A stretch of 64,000 nucleotides of DNA from Pantoea deleyi (lineage in GTDB: Bacteria; Pseudomonadota; Gammaproteobacteria; Enterobacterales; Enterobacteriaceae). The translations under genes and the position numbers were made by a program. The stretch covers positions 992,001 through 1,056,000 of the forward strand of contig NZ_CP071405.1 of the NCBI RefSeq assembly GCF_022647325.1, in the 5' to 3' direction. Positions within the stretch are counted from its first letter, which is position 1. Each line of letters begins with the position of its first letter. The notes under the pieces were generated by a model that was not told the origin of the DNA, made no database searches, and saw only the letters and a program-made list of their open reading frames with translations. Positions 26,024-36,332 of this stretch are shown piece after piece.

Positions 26024-26371
26024 TCAGTTGCCGCTCTGGGAGAGATTCTGCTTGTTATCGATGTTGGTCAGTACACCGTTGCCATCGAAGGTCAGCGTCA
26101 GCGTCTGCTGTTTCACATCTTCATGACCCGGTTCCTGACGGAAAATGTAATACCAGACGTTGCTGCCGAACGGATCTTTCATCATCGGTGTGCCCAGCGT
26201 ATAGGCCACCTGCTGCTGTGTCATACCGTTATGGATTTTGGCCACATCGTTGGCAACCAGGTAGTTGCCCTGGTTGATATCAGGACGATAGACCACGCGC
26301 TCTAAGGTGGAACATCCGGCGGTCATCATTAACATTACCACTGCCGCGGCAGTCAGCGTTTTACAGCGCAT
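26024..26371 (-). CDS. bamE: Outer membrane protein assembly factor BamE
   Basis: 115 aa lipoprotein (E. coli 113). Signal peptide with lipobox MMTAGCS, the Cys near residue 20 becoming lipidated; the mature part [18 protein letters not shown] and the segments [21 protein letters not shown] and [15 protein letters not shown] are conserved. BamE is a subunit of the BAM complex that folds beta-barrel proteins into the outer membrane and binds phosphatidylglycerol. It sits downstream of recN on the same strand with its own 186-bp upstream region. Confidence 0.95.
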   Translation of the reverse strand: MRCKTLTAAAVVMLMMTAGCSTLERVVYRPDINQGNYLVANDVAKIHNGMTQQQVAYTLGTPMMKDPFGSNVWYYIFRQEPGHEDVKQQTLTLTFDGNGVLTNIDNKQNLSQSGN

Positions 26372-26557
26372 CTAAACATTCCTTTTCCGGGGCCAAACGC
26401 CTTTAGCAGGCGGTTTTCTTGCCATCAAAATCTGAACTCTGCCTGCGGCAGGCTTTATTACTCTGGCGACATAAGTGCCGATGATAATAAACCTTTTCGC
26501 TGTTGGAAACCTCTACAGAGCAAGCATATGACCACGGTGGGTTAAAAAAGTGCGCTG

Positions 26558-28219
26558 CTATGCGGCTAAAAGTTCTTTTGCGTTCGCCAGGGTATTGCGG
26601 GTGACCTCGCTGCCGCCCAGCAGTCGCGCCAGTTCCTGCAGACGCGCCCGCTTGTCCAGCGGCTGCATGTGCGTTTCGGTCATCGCGCCATCGGTCTCTT
26701 TACTCACGTAGAAGTGCTGATGACCACACCCCGCGACCTGCGGCAGATGCGTCACACACATGACCTGCGTGGACTCGCCCAGCTGACGCAGCAGTTTACC
26801 AACCACCGCAGCGGTCGGGCCGCTGATCCCGACATCGACTTCATCGAAAATCATCGCCGGAGTTTCCATTTTCTTCGCGGTAATCACCTGAATCGCCAGC
26901 GCGATACGGGACAGCTCGCCACCGGAGGCAACTTTACCCAGCGGCTGCAGAGGCTGGCCCGGGTTAGTCGTCACCTGGAAATCGACGCGGGTGGCGCCGT
27001 CTGCGGTAAGCTGGTCCGGATTAAAGGTCAGCACGATGCGGAACTGGCCGTGCGGCATAGAAAGCAGGTGCATACTCTGGGTAATCAGCTGTTGCAGTTC
27101 GTCGGCGTAGTGACCGCGCTGCAGATGCAGCTGCTCCGCGCTTTTCAGCGCGGCCTGATAGTGCTCACCAACCAGCGACTGCAGGCTCTCCTGGTCGCTC
27201 TCATGCTGAGACAGCAGCTCGGCTTCTGCCAGCAGTTGCTGATGCAGTTCAGGCAGCCCTTCCGGCGTGACGTGATGCTTACGCGCCAGAGCAATCTGAC
27301 GCGAAATTCGCTGTTCCAGTTCATACAGGCGGTTCGGATCCAGATCCAGGCTGTCGCAGTAGTGGCGCAGCTCGTCGCTGGCTTCGCTCAGCTGAATCGC
27401 CGCCTCTTCCAGCAGGTTGTGCACGCCATTCAGCTTCTCATCCAGCGAGGTGAGTTCAGCGATCATTTCACGCGCGCTGTAGAGCAGGCTGTGAAGGTTG
27501 TTGTCGTCACTGTCGGCCAACAGTTGCAGCGCCTGCTGACTGGTGGAGAGCAGCTGGCCGCTGTTGGCCAGGCGCTTGTACTCTTCGTCGATCTGCTCAT
27601 ATTCGCCCTGCTGCGGCGCAAAGTCATTCAGCTCTTTCAGCTGATACTGCAGCAGCTCGCGACGTGCTTCGCGCTCCTGCGCCTGCTGCTGATGCAGCGC
27701 CAGGGTGCGGCAGCTCTGGTGCCAGGTCTGATAACTGGCGCGCATCCGCTGCAGCAGATCGTCATGACCGGCATAGGCATCCAGCAGATGTTTCTGGTGA
27801 TCGGGCTTAAGCAGAAGCTGATGGGCGTGCTGACCGTGGATCTGAATCAGTAACTGGCCGAGATCGCGCAGCTGAGAAAGCGGCACGGCCGTGCCGTTGA
27901 TAAAGCCGCGGGAGCGACCGTCTGCACTGATGACGCGGCGCAGCAGACATTCGTTGCCGTCATCCAGATGGTTTTCTGTCAGCCAGCGCTGGGCAGAAGG
28001 GGAGGATTTAAGCTGGAAGCGGGCGCAGAGATCGGCCCGGCTGGCACCCTGACGCACCATGTCGGCATCGGCACGACCACCCAGACATAACCCCAGCGCA
28101 TCGATCGCAATGGACTTACCGGCACCGGTCTCACCCGTGATTGCTGTCATACCGCGTTGGAAATCAATGTCGAGCTCACGAACGATAGCAAAGTTACTGA
28201 TGGTCAGTTGGGCCAGCAT
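26558..28219 (-). CDS. recN: DNA repair protein RecN
   Basis: 553 aa, exactly the length of E. coli RecN. SMC-like ATPase for double-strand break repair: Walker A GETGAGKS near residue 32, two long coiled-coil arms rich in Gln/Glu/Leu in the centre, and the C-terminal signature [15 protein letters not shown] with Walker [17 protein letters not shown] 28217-28219 ([16 protein letters not shown]) is chosen; the frame stays open a further eight codons without homology. Two LexA-type boxes lie directly upstream, so it is an SOS gene. Confidence 0.97.
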   Translation of the reverse strand: MLAQLTISNFAIVRELDIDFQRGMTAITGETGAGKSIAIDALGLCLGGRADADMVRQGASRADLCARFQLKSSPSAQRWLTENHLDDGNECLLRRVISADGRSRGFINGTAVPLSQLRDLGQLLIQIHGQHAHQLLLKPDHQKHLLDAYAGHDDLLQRMRASYQTWHQSCRTLALHQQQAQEREARRELLQYQLKELNDFAPQQGEYEQIDEEYKRLANSGQLLSTSQQALQLLADSDDNNLHSLLYSAREMIAELTSLDEKLNGVHNLLEEAAIQLSEASDELRHYCDSLDLDPNRLYELEQRISRQIALARKHHVTPEGLPELHQQLLAEAELLSQHESDQESLQSLVGEHYQAALKSAEQLHLQRGHYADELQQLITQSMHLLSMPHGQFRIVLTFNPDQLTADGATRVDFQVTTNPGQPLQPLGKVASGGELSRIALAIQVITAKKMETPAMIFDEVDVGISGPTAAVVGKLLRQLGESTQVMCVTHLPQVAGCGHQHFYVSKETDGAMTETHMQPLDKRARLQELARLLGGSEVTRNTLANAKELLAA

Positions 28220-28245
28220 AGGTTCACCTGTACGAATAAACACAT

Positions 28246-28283
28246 ATGGTTTTTCATACAGTATAAACTGGTTTTTTATCCAG
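28246..28283 (-). promoter_or_regulatory. Tandem LexA (SOS) boxes of recN
   Basis: On the minus strand CTGGATAAAAAACCAG (28268-28283) fits CTG-N10-CAG, and CTGTATGAAAAACCAT (28246-28261) fits with one mismatch. They flank and overlap TATACTGTAT, the probable -10 region, as in E. coli recN. Confidence 0.8.
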
Positions 28284-28303
28284 TAAAGAGGGGAGGCCGG
28301 ATT

Positions 28304-29182
28304 TCAGAACAATTTTTTTGACCAGCCCAATTTAGAGCTCAGCGTATTGAAATAACTGTAATTTTTTGGGTGTATCAGGTTGAGATGATTGGCGCTGCGC
28401 CGGATAAGCACATCCTCACCTTCCTGGATCGGCAGTGCGATCTGGCTGTCGCAGCTGATTTCCAGGTCGCTGCGGCGCGAAGAAAAGCGCAGGCGAATGG
28501 TGCTGCTGCTGTTGATCACCAGCGGTCTTGCCGAGAGCGTATGCGGGAACATCGGCACCAGCACGATAGCTTCCAGAGAAGGTGTCAGGATCGGCCCGCC
28601 CGCAGAGAGAGAGTAGGCTGTCGAGCCGGTCGGCGTGGAGATAATCAGTCCGTCGGAGCGCTGAGAGAAGGCGAACACTTCATCGATATAGACTTCGAAT
28701 TCGATCATGTGCGCGACTTTACCGGGATGCAGCACCACTTCATTGATGGCTGAGCCGATGCGCGGCGAGCAGTCCGACTTGCAGACCTGCGCTTCCAGCA
28801 GAAAGCGGCTCTCGACGAAATAGTTGCCCTGCAGCACCTCATCCAGCTGCTGCTGCGCATTGTCCGGGTCCAGGTCAGTCAGAAAGCCCAGGTTGCCGCG
28901 GTTAATGCCGATCACTTTGATGTCATAACGCGCCAGCACGCGCGCCGCGCCCAGCATGTTGCCGTCACCGCCGACCACGACCGCTAAATCCGCCTGCTGA
29001 CCAATCTCCGCCAGCGTGCCCGTTTCTGCGTCGTGAAGCGACAGCTCCTGCGTAATCTGCTTCTCAACGATCACTTGATAACCTTTGGCCGTCAGCCAGC
29101 GCCAGAGCATCTCATGCGTGGTCAACGCGGTGGGATGGCGCGGATGACCCACAATACCAATGCAGTTAAAGTGTTTGTTCAT
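28304..29182 (-). CDS. nadK: NAD kinase
   Basis: 292 aa, E. coli length. ATP-dependent phosphorylation of NAD to NADP, the only route to NADP. Visible: [13 protein letters not shown] near residue 71 (GGDG motif), [10 protein letters not shown] near 95, [20 protein letters not shown] and [21 protein letters not shown] near 180, [15 protein letters not shown] near 210. ATG 29180-29182 ([16 protein letters not shown]) matches the enterobacterial start; the frame's extension to 29269 is not conserved. Divergent from grpE. Confidence 0.97.
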   Translation of the reverse strand: MNKHFNCIGIVGHPRHPTALTTHEMLWRWLTAKGYQVIVEKQITQELSLHDAETGTLAEIGQQADLAVVVGGDGNMLGAARVLARYDIKVIGINRGNLGFLTDLDPDNAQQQLDEVLQGNYFVESRFLLEAQVCKSDCSPRIGSAINEVVLHPGKVAHMIEFEVYIDEVFAFSQRSDGLIISTPTGSTAYSLSAGGPILTPSLEAIVLVPMFPHTLSARPLVINSSSTIRLRFSSRRSDLEISCDSQIALPIQEGEDVLIRRSANHLNLIHPKNYSYFNTLSSKLGWSKKLF

Positions 29183-29233
29183 CTGGTCGGTGTTCCTTAT
29201 AAGCCAAAACGGCAAGGCAATGTGATAGGTTCC

Positions 29234-29260
29234 CTTGAATCCGTCATACCAATCCCCATA
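29234..29260 (+). promoter_or_regulatory. Sigma-32 heat-shock promoter of grpE
   Basis: CTTGAA (29234-29239), 14-base spacer, CCCCATA (29254-29260), a near-perfect RpoH promoter about 45 bp before grpE. Confidence 0.85.
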
Positions 29261-29304
29261 ATAAGCCAACCAGCGAAATGAATGTGCAAAACGCGGAGAA
29301 ATTC

Positions 29305-29886
29305 ATGAGTAGTAAAGAACAGAACACCCCAAACGAGCAAGTCTCAGACGAAATTCAGCAGGATCAGCAGCAACCTCAGGACGCGGAGACAGCAACAGAG
29401 GTGGATCCGCGTGATGAGCGTATCGCTCAGCTCGAAGCTGAATTAGCGCAGTCGCAGACCGGTGTACGCGATGCCCAGCTACGTGCGCAGGCTGAAATCG
29501 AGAACATTCGTCGTCGTACTGAGATGGACGTTGAGAAGGCGCACAAGTTCGCGCTGGAAAAGTTTGCTAACGAACTGCTGCCGGTTATCGACAGCCTGGA
29601 ACGTGCGCTGGAAGTCGCGAACAAAGAAGATCCACAGCTGGCGTCGATGATTGAAGGGATCGAACTGACCCTGAAAGGCCTGCTGGGTGCCGTGCGTAAG
29701 TTCGGTGTCGAAGTGGTCGGAGAGACAGGCGTGCCGTTCAACCCGGAAGTGCATCAGGCGATGTCGATGATGGAGTCTGAAGAGTTTGAGCCGAACCATG
29801 TCATGCTGGTGATGCAGCGTGGCTATACGCTGAATGGTCGCCTGCTGCGTCCGGCGATGGTGGCGGTGGCCAAAGCCAAAAGCTGA
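29305..29886 (+). CDS. grpE: Nucleotide exchange factor GrpE
   Basis: 193 aa (E. coli 197). GrpE releases ADP from DnaK. The N-terminus is acidic and unstructured ([19 protein letters not shown]), followed by a long dimerisation helix ([20 protein letters not shown]), the four-helix bundle, and the C-terminal beta domain with [15 protein letters not shown] and [21 protein letters not shown] 29305 (MSSKEQ) is preferred over the in-frame ATG at 29278 by homology. Preceded by a sigma-32 promoter. Confidence 0.97.
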   Translation: MSSKEQNTPNEQVSDEIQQDQQQPQDAETATEVDPRDERIAQLEAELAQSQTGVRDAQLRAQAEIENIRRRTEMDVEKAHKFALEKFANELLPVIDSLERALEVANKEDPQLASMIEGIELTLKGLLGAVRKFGVEVVGETGVPFNPEVHQAMSMMESEEFEPNHVMLVMQRGYTLNGRLLRPAMVAVAKAKS

Positions 29887-29904
29887 TTCATCCCGGAATC
29901 CCTG

Positions 29905-29932
29905 ACACGGCCGCGCACTGACGCGGCCGTGT
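29905..29932. terminator. Hairpin between convergent grpE and ung
   Basis: Eleven-base-pair perfect stem ACACGGCCGCG / CGCGGCCGTGT with a six-base loop. It lacks a T tract but is well placed to end both transcripts. Confidence 0.55.
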
Positions 29933-29943
29933 GCGTTCTGGCG

Positions 29944-30624
29944 TTAAGCCGGTAACACCGGCGTCCAGTCCACCGGCGTTTTACCGGCCGCAGTCAGCAG
30001 TTCATTGGTGGTGGAAAAGTGTCTGCTGCCGAAAAAGCCGCGATGCGCGGAGAGCGGCGACGGATGCGGCGCCTGCAACACATGGTGGCGCTGGCGATCG
30101 ATGATGCTGCCTTTCTTCTGCGCGTGGGATCCCCACAGCAGGAAAATCACCCCTTCGCAGTGCTGATTGATCGCCGCGATCACGTTGTCCGTAAACGTCT
30201 CCCAGCCAAATTTCGCATGCGAATGCGCTTTCCCCGCCTCAACCGTTAACACCGTGTTCAGCAGCAGCACACCCTGTTTAGCCCAGCTTTCGAGAAAACC
30301 GTGGTCAGGCTTCTCAAAGCCGGGGATATCCTGCACCAGCTCTTTGTAGATATTCTGCAGCGATGGCGGCACCTGAACGCCAGGCAGCACCGAGAAGGCC
30401 AGGCCGTGCGCCTGATGGGGGCCGTGATACGGATCCTGACCCAGGATCACCACGTTAACGTCTCCCAGTTCCGTCAGGCGAAAGGCGTTGAACACATCTT
30501 TCTGGGGCGGATAGACGGTCACGCCCGCCGCACGTCGATCGGCGACCTGTTTCAGCGTCTCGACAAAATAGGGTTTCTCTTTCTCTTCGGCCAGCACGTC
30601 GTGCCAGGTCAGCTTCTCAGCCAT
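29944..30624 (-). CDS. ung: Uracil-DNA glycosylase
   Basis: 226 aa (E. coli 229). Removes uracil from DNA to start base-excision repair. Family 1 motifs: water-activating [18 protein letters not shown] (about residues 61-78), [23 protein letters not shown] near 120, and the minor-groove loop [13 protein letters not shown] near 186-198. N-terminus [20 protein letters not shown] matches the family start. Convergent with grpE. Confidence 0.97.
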   Translation of the reverse strand: MAEKLTWHDVLAEEKEKPYFVETLKQVADRRAAGVTVYPPQKDVFNAFRLTELGDVNVVILGQDPYHGPHQAHGLAFSVLPGVQVPPSLQNIYKELVQDIPGFEKPDHGFLESWAKQGVLLLNTVLTVEAGKAHSHAKFGWETFTDNVIAAINQHCEGVIFLLWGSHAQKKGSIIDRQRHHVLQAPHPSPLSAHRGFFGSRHFSTTNELLTAAGKTPVDWTPVLPA

Positions 30625-30778
30625 ATTTCACTCCCTTCGCGTTAATGTCAGTAAGCTTAGCGGTTCCGGGCACAGAGCAGAAGGTAAAATAATTTGAAAA
30701 AATACAAATTAAGTTGAAGGCGAGGGCGTTGTGAGATCAAGGGGTTAGCGTGAAAGGCGATGTTATGGCTGATTAATA

Positions 30779-30792
30779 TTGATACAGGTCAA
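30779..30792 (+). promoter_or_regulatory. FNR-type site upstream of grcA
   Basis: TTGAT-ACAG-GTCAA, one mismatch from the FNR consensus TTGAT-N4-ATCAA, about 76 bp before grcA and just upstream of a TATACC -10-like element. E. coli grcA (yfiD) is FNR-activated. Confidence 0.65.
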
Positions 30793-30867
30793 AGCTGCCA
30801 TAAATTTAGGGTGGTATACCGGAGCCTCAAAATTGATTTATTCACGTATTACCCGGGAGACGCAATT

Positions 30868-31251
30868 ATGATCACTGGAATCCAGATCACTCAATGCAGT
30901 AATGCAGAATTACTGAACTCATTCTGGCTGCTGGACGAAGAGAAAGGCGAAGCACGCTGCCTCTGTGCCAAGGCGGGCTATGAAGAAGATCAGGTCGTCG
31001 CCATCCGTGAACTGGGCGAATTCACTTATCGTGAAGTGCCGGTTGAAATCAAGCCTCAGGTTCGTGTGGAAGGCGGACAGCATCTGAATGTCAACGTTCT
31101 GCGCCGCGAAACGCTGGAAGATGCCGTTAAGCATCCGGAAAACTATCCGCAGCTGACCATCCGTGTTTCGGGCTACGCGGTGCGTTTTAACTCCCTGACG
31201 CCAGAGCAGCAGCGCGACGTTATTACCCGTACTTTTACTGAAAGCCTTTAA
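30868..31251 (+). CDS. grcA: Autonomous glycyl radical cofactor GrcA
   Basis: 127 aa, the E. coli YfiD length and sequence pattern ([48 protein letters not shown]). The C-terminal RVSGYAVRF contains the Gly that carries the radical. It acts as a spare part for oxygen-damaged pyruvate formate-lyase, replacing its C-terminal glycyl radical domain. The upstream FNR-type site agrees with anaerobic induction. Confidence 0.97.
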   Translation: MITGIQITQCSNAELLNSFWLLDEEKGEARCLCAKAGYEEDQVVAIRELGEFTYREVPVEIKPQVRVEGGQHLNVNVLRRETLEDAVKHPENYPQLTIRVSGYAVRFNSLTPEQQRDVITRTFTESL

Positions 31252-31420
31252 GCGCCTGAGTTTACGGGTGCTGAAAAAGAGCGCAAAGCGCACACAGCAA
31301 CTATTAGCAGATAAATTAAGGGGATAGGGCATCTGACTCCGGATGCCCGGCCAGCACTCTTTTAAAGCGCGTACGCTGACCGTAAAAACGGGATGAAAGG
31401 GCTGTTACTCTCTGTTAAAT

Positions 31421-31453
31421 AAAAAAAATCGCCTCCTGTGAGGCGATTTTTTT
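31421..31453. terminator. Bidirectional terminator between grcA and srmB
   Basis: AAAAAAAATCGCCTC, CTGT loop, GAGGCGATTTTTTT; symmetrical, between convergent genes. Confidence 0.9.
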
Positions 31454-31467
31454 ATTGCGGCGACGAT

Positions 31468-32796
31468 TTATTCCGCGTTCTCGTTCGCTGGTGCACTGCC
31501 GCTTGCCTTGCGGCGTTTGCCGACATTTTTTGCGTCGCGATGACGTTTCTTCACGCGCGGTTTTTCCGTTTCGCTTGCTTTCTTCTCGGCACGCTTCGCC
31601 AGCACCTTTTTCGACGGTTTTCCGGTGGTTTTAGGACTCGGTGCACGCGTGACCGGACGCAGCTCATCAATCACACGCGCTTTGATCGGCTCGTTCACGT
31701 AACGGGTGATTTTGCCCAGCAGAACGAAGTCATGCGCCTCAACCAGCGAAATGGCGATGCCTTTACGGCCCGCACGACCGGTACGGCCGATGCGGTGCAG
31801 ATAGGTATCGGCGGTGCGTGGCATGTCATAGTTGAAGACGTGGCTGACCTCCTCAACGTCGATACCGCGTGCGGCGACGTCGGTCGCTACCAGCACGTTT
31901 ACGCGGCCTTCGCTCAGGCGTTTGATCGCTTCGTTACGCTTGGCCTGCACCATTTCGCCTTCGAGATAGCTGGTGCGAATCCCCGCTTCGTGCAGCCAGC
32001 TCACCAGCTCATGCAGACGTTCACGCTTGCGCACGAAGACGATGCTGCGCGTCACGTCCTCCTGCTTCAGCAGGTGGATCAGTAATTTGGTCTTGTGGTC
32101 CAGATCGTCCGCGCGGTAGTACCACTGCTGGATCTTTTTGCGTTCGCGGCGGCTCGGATCGGCCTCCAGCTCCACCGGATCGTTCAGCAGACGCTCCGCG
32201 AAGTCGCGGATGTTGTCGCCTTCCAGCGTGGCGGAAAAGAGCAGCGTCTGTTTGCGCCAGCGGGTTTCTGCCGCGATGGTTTCGATATCCTGGGCAAAGC
32301 CCATATCGAGCATGCGGTCCGCTTCATCCAGCACCAGCGTCTCCACGGCGCGGCAGTCGAAGTTCTCTTCTTTGATGTACTGCAGCAGGCGGCCGGTGGT
32401 CGCGACCACGATGTCCTGGTTTTCGCTGAACACTTCGGCGTGGTTCATATAGGCCACGCCGCCCGTGATGGTGGCGATATCCAGATGGGTATGTTTCGCC
32501 AGTTCACGCGCATGGTCGGCAACCTGCATCGCCAGTTCGCGGGTCGGGGTCACGATCAGGATACGTGGCGGGCCGGATTTCTTGCGCGGAAAATCAAGCA
32601 GGTGCTGCAACGCCGGTAACAGATACGCGGCCGTTTTCCCGGTCCCGGTAGGTGCCGAACCCAGAACGTCGCGGCCCTCCAGTGCGGGCGGAATTGCAGC
32701 AGCCTGAATCACTGTTGGGCGCGTAAAGCCTTTTTCCTGCAACGCTTGTAGCAGGCTTTCGTCAAGTTCGAGTTCGGAAAATGTGGTTACTGTCAT
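31468..32796 (-). CDS. srmB: ATP-dependent RNA helicase SrmB (DEAD-box)
   Basis: 442 aa (E. coli 444). DEAD-box helicase for early 50S assembly. Motifs in order: Q motif GFTRPTVIQAAAIP, motif I APTGTGKT (about residue 47), ATGRLLQYI, motif II VLDEADRMLDMGF, motif III SATLEGD, and in domain 2 VATDVAARGIDVEEVSHVFN and motif VI HRIGRTGRAGRKG. The basic C-terminal tail (KKVLAKRAEKKASETEKPRV) is the rRNA-binding extension typical of SrmB. Divergent from trmN6. Confidence 0.96.
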   Translation of the reverse strand: MTVTTFSELELDESLLQALQEKGFTRPTVIQAAAIPPALEGRDVLGSAPTGTGKTAAYLLPALQHLLDFPRKKSGPPRILIVTPTRELAMQVADHARELAKHTHLDIATITGGVAYMNHAEVFSENQDIVVATTGRLLQYIKEENFDCRAVETLVLDEADRMLDMGFAQDIETIAAETRWRKQTLLFSATLEGDNIRDFAERLLNDPVELEADPSRRERKKIQQWYYRADDLDHKTKLLIHLLKQEDVTRSIVFVRKRERLHELVSWLHEAGIRTSYLEGEMVQAKRNEAIKRLSEGRVNVLVATDVAARGIDVEEVSHVFNYDMPRTADTYLHRIGRTGRAGRKGIAISLVEAHDFVLLGKITRYVNEPIKARVIDELRPVTRAPSPKTTGKPSKKVLAKRAEKKASETEKPRVKKRHRDAKNVGKRRKASGSAPANENAE

Positions 32797-32960
32797 GGTC
32801 TACCTCAGTTTGGGGCGCTGATTATAGACAGATCAGACTGAATCTTCATCTGTTAATCGGTTTCGGCTGTGCCCGGCGTTGTCTGTTGCGTGAAATCACG
32901 CTGTTGTCACGTTACACTCATGCGCTGCCGGACGGCAGGAAAAATCGATGGTAGTGACGA

Positions 32961-33710
32961 ATGATGCAGGATAAGCCGCGCAAACGGCCACAGTTAAACA
33001 ATAACGGATTTACCTTTAAACAATTTTTTGTCGCGCACGATCGCTGTGCAATGAAAGTGGGCACCGATGCCATCCTGCTGGGGGCCTGGGCGCCGGTCGC
33101 CGGTGTCAGGCGCATTCTCGATATCGGCAGCGGCAGCGGGCTGATCGCGCTGATGCTGGCGCAGCGTACGCCGTCAAATGTTGCCATCGATGCGGTGGAG
33201 CTGGATGCCGACGCCGCGCAGCAGGCGCAGGAAAATGTGCAGCAGTCACCCTGGCCGGCGCGTATTGCAGTTCATCAGCAGGATATCGCCAGATGGGCGG
33301 AAGCGTGCGATAAACGGTATTCGCTGATTGTCAGCAATCCTCCCTATTTTGCGCCGGGCGTAGCCTGCGCCAGCGCGGCCCGCGACAGCGCCCGCGCCAC
33401 GGGCACGCTGGACCATCAGACGCTGTTGCGCAGTGCGGCGTTACTGATCGAAGAGGAGGGGATGTTCTGCGTGGTGCTGCCCGTGGAGATTGGTCAGACA
33501 TTTATCACCCTGGCGCAGGCCGATGGCTGGCATCTGCGCTTCCGGCTGGATGTGGCGGAGTATGCTCATCGTCCGCCACACCGCGTCGTGCTGGGTCTCT
33601 CGCCGCAGGCCGGAGAAACGCTGCTGGAGCGCCTCGCTATCCGCGCGCCCGACACCCGCTATTCGGATGAGTGGTGCGGCCTGACGCAGGCGTTCTACCT
33701 CTTTATGTAG
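32961..33710 (+). CDS. trmN6: tRNA1(Val) (adenine(37)-N6)-methyltransferase TrmN6 (YfiC)
   Basis: 249 aa. Class I SAM-dependent methyltransferase that methylates A37 of tRNA-Val1. Visible: [27 protein letters not shown], the SAM-binding motif [17 protein letters not shown], acidic loop [15 protein letters not shown], and catalytic SNPPYF (N-P-P-Y) near residue 125. The 3' end overlaps the convergent nadB by 16 bp. ATG 32961 or the ATG 3 bp later are both possible. Confidence 0.93.
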   Translation: MMQDKPRKRPQLNNNGFTFKQFFVAHDRCAMKVGTDAILLGAWAPVAGVRRILDIGSGSGLIALMLAQRTPSNVAIDAVELDADAAQQAQENVQQSPWPARIAVHQQDIARWAEACDKRYSLIVSNPPYFAPGVACASAARDSARATGTLDHQTLLRSAALLIEEEGMFCVVLPVEIGQTFITLAQADGWHLRFRLDVAEYAHRPPHRVVLGLSPQAGETLLERLAIRAPDTRYSDEWCGLTQAFYLFM

Positions 33711-35314
33711 CCAGAAGGGGCCAGCACGGTCGGCAGCGCCTCCGGCAGTAATGCCGGATAGTCGCGGATAAAGTGCAGGCCGCGACTCTCTTTCCTCGCC
33801 AGCGCACAGCGCACCATCAGTTCCGCCACCTGCACCAGGTTCCGCAGCTCCAGCAGATTATTGGAGAGGCGGAAATGACGATAATATTCATCTATCTCCT
33901 GCTGAAGCAGATTAATGCGGCGTAACGCCCGCTCAAGCCGCCGGGTCGTGCGGACAATACCGACGTAATCCCACATGAACAGCCGCAGCTCGTGCCAGTT
34001 GTGCTGGATCACCACGCGCTCATCCGCATCATCCACCTGGCTCTCATCCCAGGCGGGCAGCTCCGTGACGGGCTCAATGGCGGGCAGGGTACGCATCAGC
34101 TCTTCGGCGGCGGACCAGCCGTAGACCAGACACTCCAGCAGCGAATTGGACGCCATGCGGTTTGCGCCGTGCAGGCCGGTATAGCTCACTTCACCGATGG
34201 CAAACAGGCCGCTGACGTCGGTCTGCCCATGCTGGTCCACGACCACGCCGCCACAGGTATAGTGCGCGGCGGGCACAATCGGGATCGGCTCTTTGGTGAG
34301 ATCAAAGCCAAAGGTCAGCAGCTTCTCGTAGATCATCGGGAAGTGGGCGCGCACAAAGGCTTCAGGCTGGTGGCTGATATCCAGATACATACAGTCGACG
34401 CCGAGCCGCTTCATCTCATGGTCGATGGCCCGGGCGACGATATCGCGCGGGGCCAGCTCTGCGCGTTCATCGAAGTCGGGCATAAAACGGCTGCCGTCGG
34501 GACGCAGCAGCCAGGCTCCCTCGCCGCGCAGGGCTTCGGTTAACAGGAAATTCTGCGCCTGCGGATGAAACAGGCAGGTCGGATGAAACTGATTGAACTC
34601 CAGATTGGCGACCCGGCAGCCCGCACGCCACGCCATCGCGATGCCGTCGCCGGAGGCGATATCGGGGTTGGTGGTGTACTGGTAAACTTTGGCCGCGCCG
34701 CCGGTGGCGACCACCACGGCCCGCGCCCGACAGGTTTCAACCTGCTCGCGGTTCCGGTTCCAGATCCAGGCGCCAATCACCCGGCGGGGGCCAGGCAGCC
34801 CGCTTTTGTCTGAAAGGATCAGATCGACCGCGTTGGTGCGCTCCAGAATCCGGATGTTGGGGTGGCTCAGCGCCTGGCTTACCAGGGTGGTTTCCACCGC
34901 GTGGCCGGTGGCATCAGCGCTGTGCAGGATACGGCGATGGCTATGGCCGCCTTCGCGCGTCAGGTGATAACGCATGTCGCCAGCGGCCTGGGGATCGAGG
35001 TCAAAGGCCACGCCGTTGTCGATCAGCCACTGCACGCAGTGACGCGCATTGCTGGCCACAAAGGAGACGGCTTCGCGGTCGCACAGCCCGGCGCCCGCAA
35101 TCAGCGTATCTTCGATGTGTGACTCAATGCTGTCCGTCTCATCAAAAACCGCAGCGATGCCGCCCTGCGCGTAGAGCGTCGAGCCTTCATTAACCTGCGC
35201 TTTACTGAGAACGGTCACCTGATACTGCTTTGCCAGCCGCAACGCCAGCGACAGGCCGGCCGCGCCGCTGCCGACAATTAAAACATCACACTGATAATCC
35301 GGGGTTGTTTTCAT
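33695..35314 (-). CDS. nadB: L-aspartate oxidase
   Basis: 539 aa (E. coli 540). FAD enzyme converting L-aspartate to iminoaspartate, the first step of de novo NAD synthesis with NadA. Visible: dinucleotide-binding [19 protein letters not shown], substrate-site segments [15 protein letters not shown] and [50 protein letters not shown] with FAD-binding [22 protein letters not shown], and the C-terminal helical cap. Start at ATG 35312-35314 ([12 protein letters not shown]); the ATG one codon earlier or another at 35338 cannot be excluded since no clear ribosome site is seen. Confidence 0.95.
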   Translation of the reverse strand: MKTTPDYQCDVLIVGSGAAGLSLALRLAKQYQVTVLSKAQVNEGSTLYAQGGIAAVFDETDSIESHIEDTLIAGAGLCDREAVSFVASNARHCVQWLIDNGVAFDLDPQAAGDMRYHLTREGGHSHRRILHSADATGHAVETTLVSQALSHPNIRILERTNAVDLILSDKSGLPGPRRVIGAWIWNRNREQVETCRARAVVVATGGAAKVYQYTTNPDIASGDGIAMAWRAGCRVANLEFNQFHPTCLFHPQAQNFLLTEALRGEGAWLLRPDGSRFMPDFDERAELAPRDIVARAIDHEMKRLGVDCMYLDISHQPEAFVRAHFPMIYEKLLTFGFDLTKEPIPIVPAAHYTCGGVVVDQHGQTDVSGLFAIGEVSYTGLHGANRMASNSLLECLVYGWSAAEELMRTLPAIEPVTELPAWDESQVDDADERVVIQHNWHELRLFMWDYVGIVRTTRRLERALRRINLLQQEIDEYYRHFRLSNNLLELRNLVQVAELMVRCALARKESRGLHFIRDYPALLPEALPTVLAPSGYIKR

Positions 35315-35317
35315 CAT

Positions 35318-35622
35318 AATGTTTAATTTACTAAACAAGACCTGGTCCGAGCATAAGCCCGAACGGGGCGGCTGTGAAGTATTTTAAACAGTGTGCGCTG
35401 TTTTTCGGCAGAGGATTTTCTGAAATGACCTACAATCAAAGCGTTAAAATGACGCGCTTATTCGTCCTGTTTTTTATAGCAAACCTATAAAACCTGACGG
35501 ATTTAATGATGAAAAAGCTGTTGTCATAGGTTACTCTGCCTGCGATTTGTGCTCCTTACACTGAACGAAAACGAACAACCCGTGTAGCGGCCACCGGAGC
35601 AGTAAATATCAGGGCGAAAAGT
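35318..35622. promoter_or_regulatory. nadB-rpoE intergenic region
   Basis: No gene seen. It must carry the nadB promoter and the upstream promoters of rpoE (in E. coli several housekeeping promoters precede the sigma-E one). TATAAAAC repeats around 35479-35493 are possible -10 elements. Confidence 0.4.
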
Positions 35623-35649
35623 GAACTTCGCACCACATCACAACTCTAA
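35623..35649 (+). promoter_or_regulatory. Sigma-E autoregulatory promoter of rpoE
   Basis: GAACTT (35623-35628), 16-base spacer, TCTAA (35645-35649). This aligns with the E. coli rpoE sigma-E promoter in spacing and in the TCTAA -10 element. Confidence 0.8.
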
Positions 35650-35653
35650 GCGC

Positions 35654-35794
35654 ATGCTTGCTCAGAATGATGAGATGTGCTGGCAGTTACTTTATGCATT
35701 TAGAATTTGGGGAGACATTACCTCGGATGAGCGAGCAGTTAACGGATCAGGTCCTTGTCGAGCGGGTACAGAAGGGAGATCAAAAAGCGTTTAA
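35654..35794 (+). CDS. rseD: RseD-type leader peptide overlapping rpoE
   Basis: 46 aa frame MLAQNDEMCWQLLYAFRIWG..., running 68 bp past the rpoE start in a different frame. The segment MCWQLLYAFRIWGDITSDE is preserved as in the E. coli leader ORF rseD, whose translation is coupled to that of rpoE. From a sigma-E-dependent transcript starting near 35656 only the internal ATG (35675) would be available, giving 39 aa. Preservation of the coding frame across genera is the main support; no ribosome site stands out. Confidence 0.65.
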   Translation: MLAQNDEMCWQLLYAFRIWGDITSDERAVNGSGPCRAGTEGRSKSV

Positions 35795-36302
35795 CTTACT
35801 GGTGATTCGTTACCAGCACAAAGTGGCGAGTTTGGTTTCACGCTATGTTCCTTCGGGCGACGTGCCAGACGTAGTACAGGAATCCTTTATTAAAGCGTAT
35901 CGCGCACTGGACTCATTCCGGGGCGATAGCGCGTTTTATACCTGGCTGTACCGCATTGCGGTTAACACAGCGAAAAATTACCTGGTTGCTCAGGGGCGTC
36001 GTCCGCCATCCAGCGATGTGGATGCGATTGATGCGGAAAATTTCGAAAGTGCGAGTGCATTAAAAGAAATTTCGAACCCTGAGAACTTAATGTTGTCTGA
36101 CGAATTGAAACAAATTGTCTTTCGTACCATCGAGGCGCTACCCGAGGACTTGCGTATGGCAATCACCCTCAGGGAACTGGACGGTCTGAGTTATGAAGAG
36201 ATCGCCGTCATTATGGATTGCCCGGTAGGCACTGTTCGATCACGTATCTTTCGTGCGCGAGAGGCCATTGATAACAAAGTTCAACCGCTTATCCAACGTT
36301 AG
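35727..36302 (+). CDS. rpoE: RNA polymerase sigma factor RpoE (sigma-E)
   Basis: 191 aa, nearly identical to E. coli sigma-E. ECF sigma factor for outer-membrane stress: region 2 FNLLVIRYQHKVASLVSRY to RGDSAFYTWLYRIAVNTAKN, region 4 LPEDLRMAITLRELDGLSYE with the helix-turn-helix IMDCPVGTVRSRIFRAREAI. ATG 35727 (MSEQLTDQVL) is the established start; the frame's upstream extension to 35658 is not used. Followed by rseA, rseB, rseC in one operon with a sigma-E promoter upstream. Confidence 0.98.
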   Translation: MSEQLTDQVLVERVQKGDQKAFNLLVIRYQHKVASLVSRYVPSGDVPDVVQESFIKAYRALDSFRGDSAFYTWLYRIAVNTAKNYLVAQGRRPPSSDVDAIDAENFESASALKEISNPENLMLSDELKQIVFRTIEALPEDLRMAITLRELDGLSYEEIAVIMDCPVGTVRSRIFRAREAIDNKVQPLIQR

Positions 36303-36332
36303 TGATAACGGCTACTGGAAGGGTACATAGGC

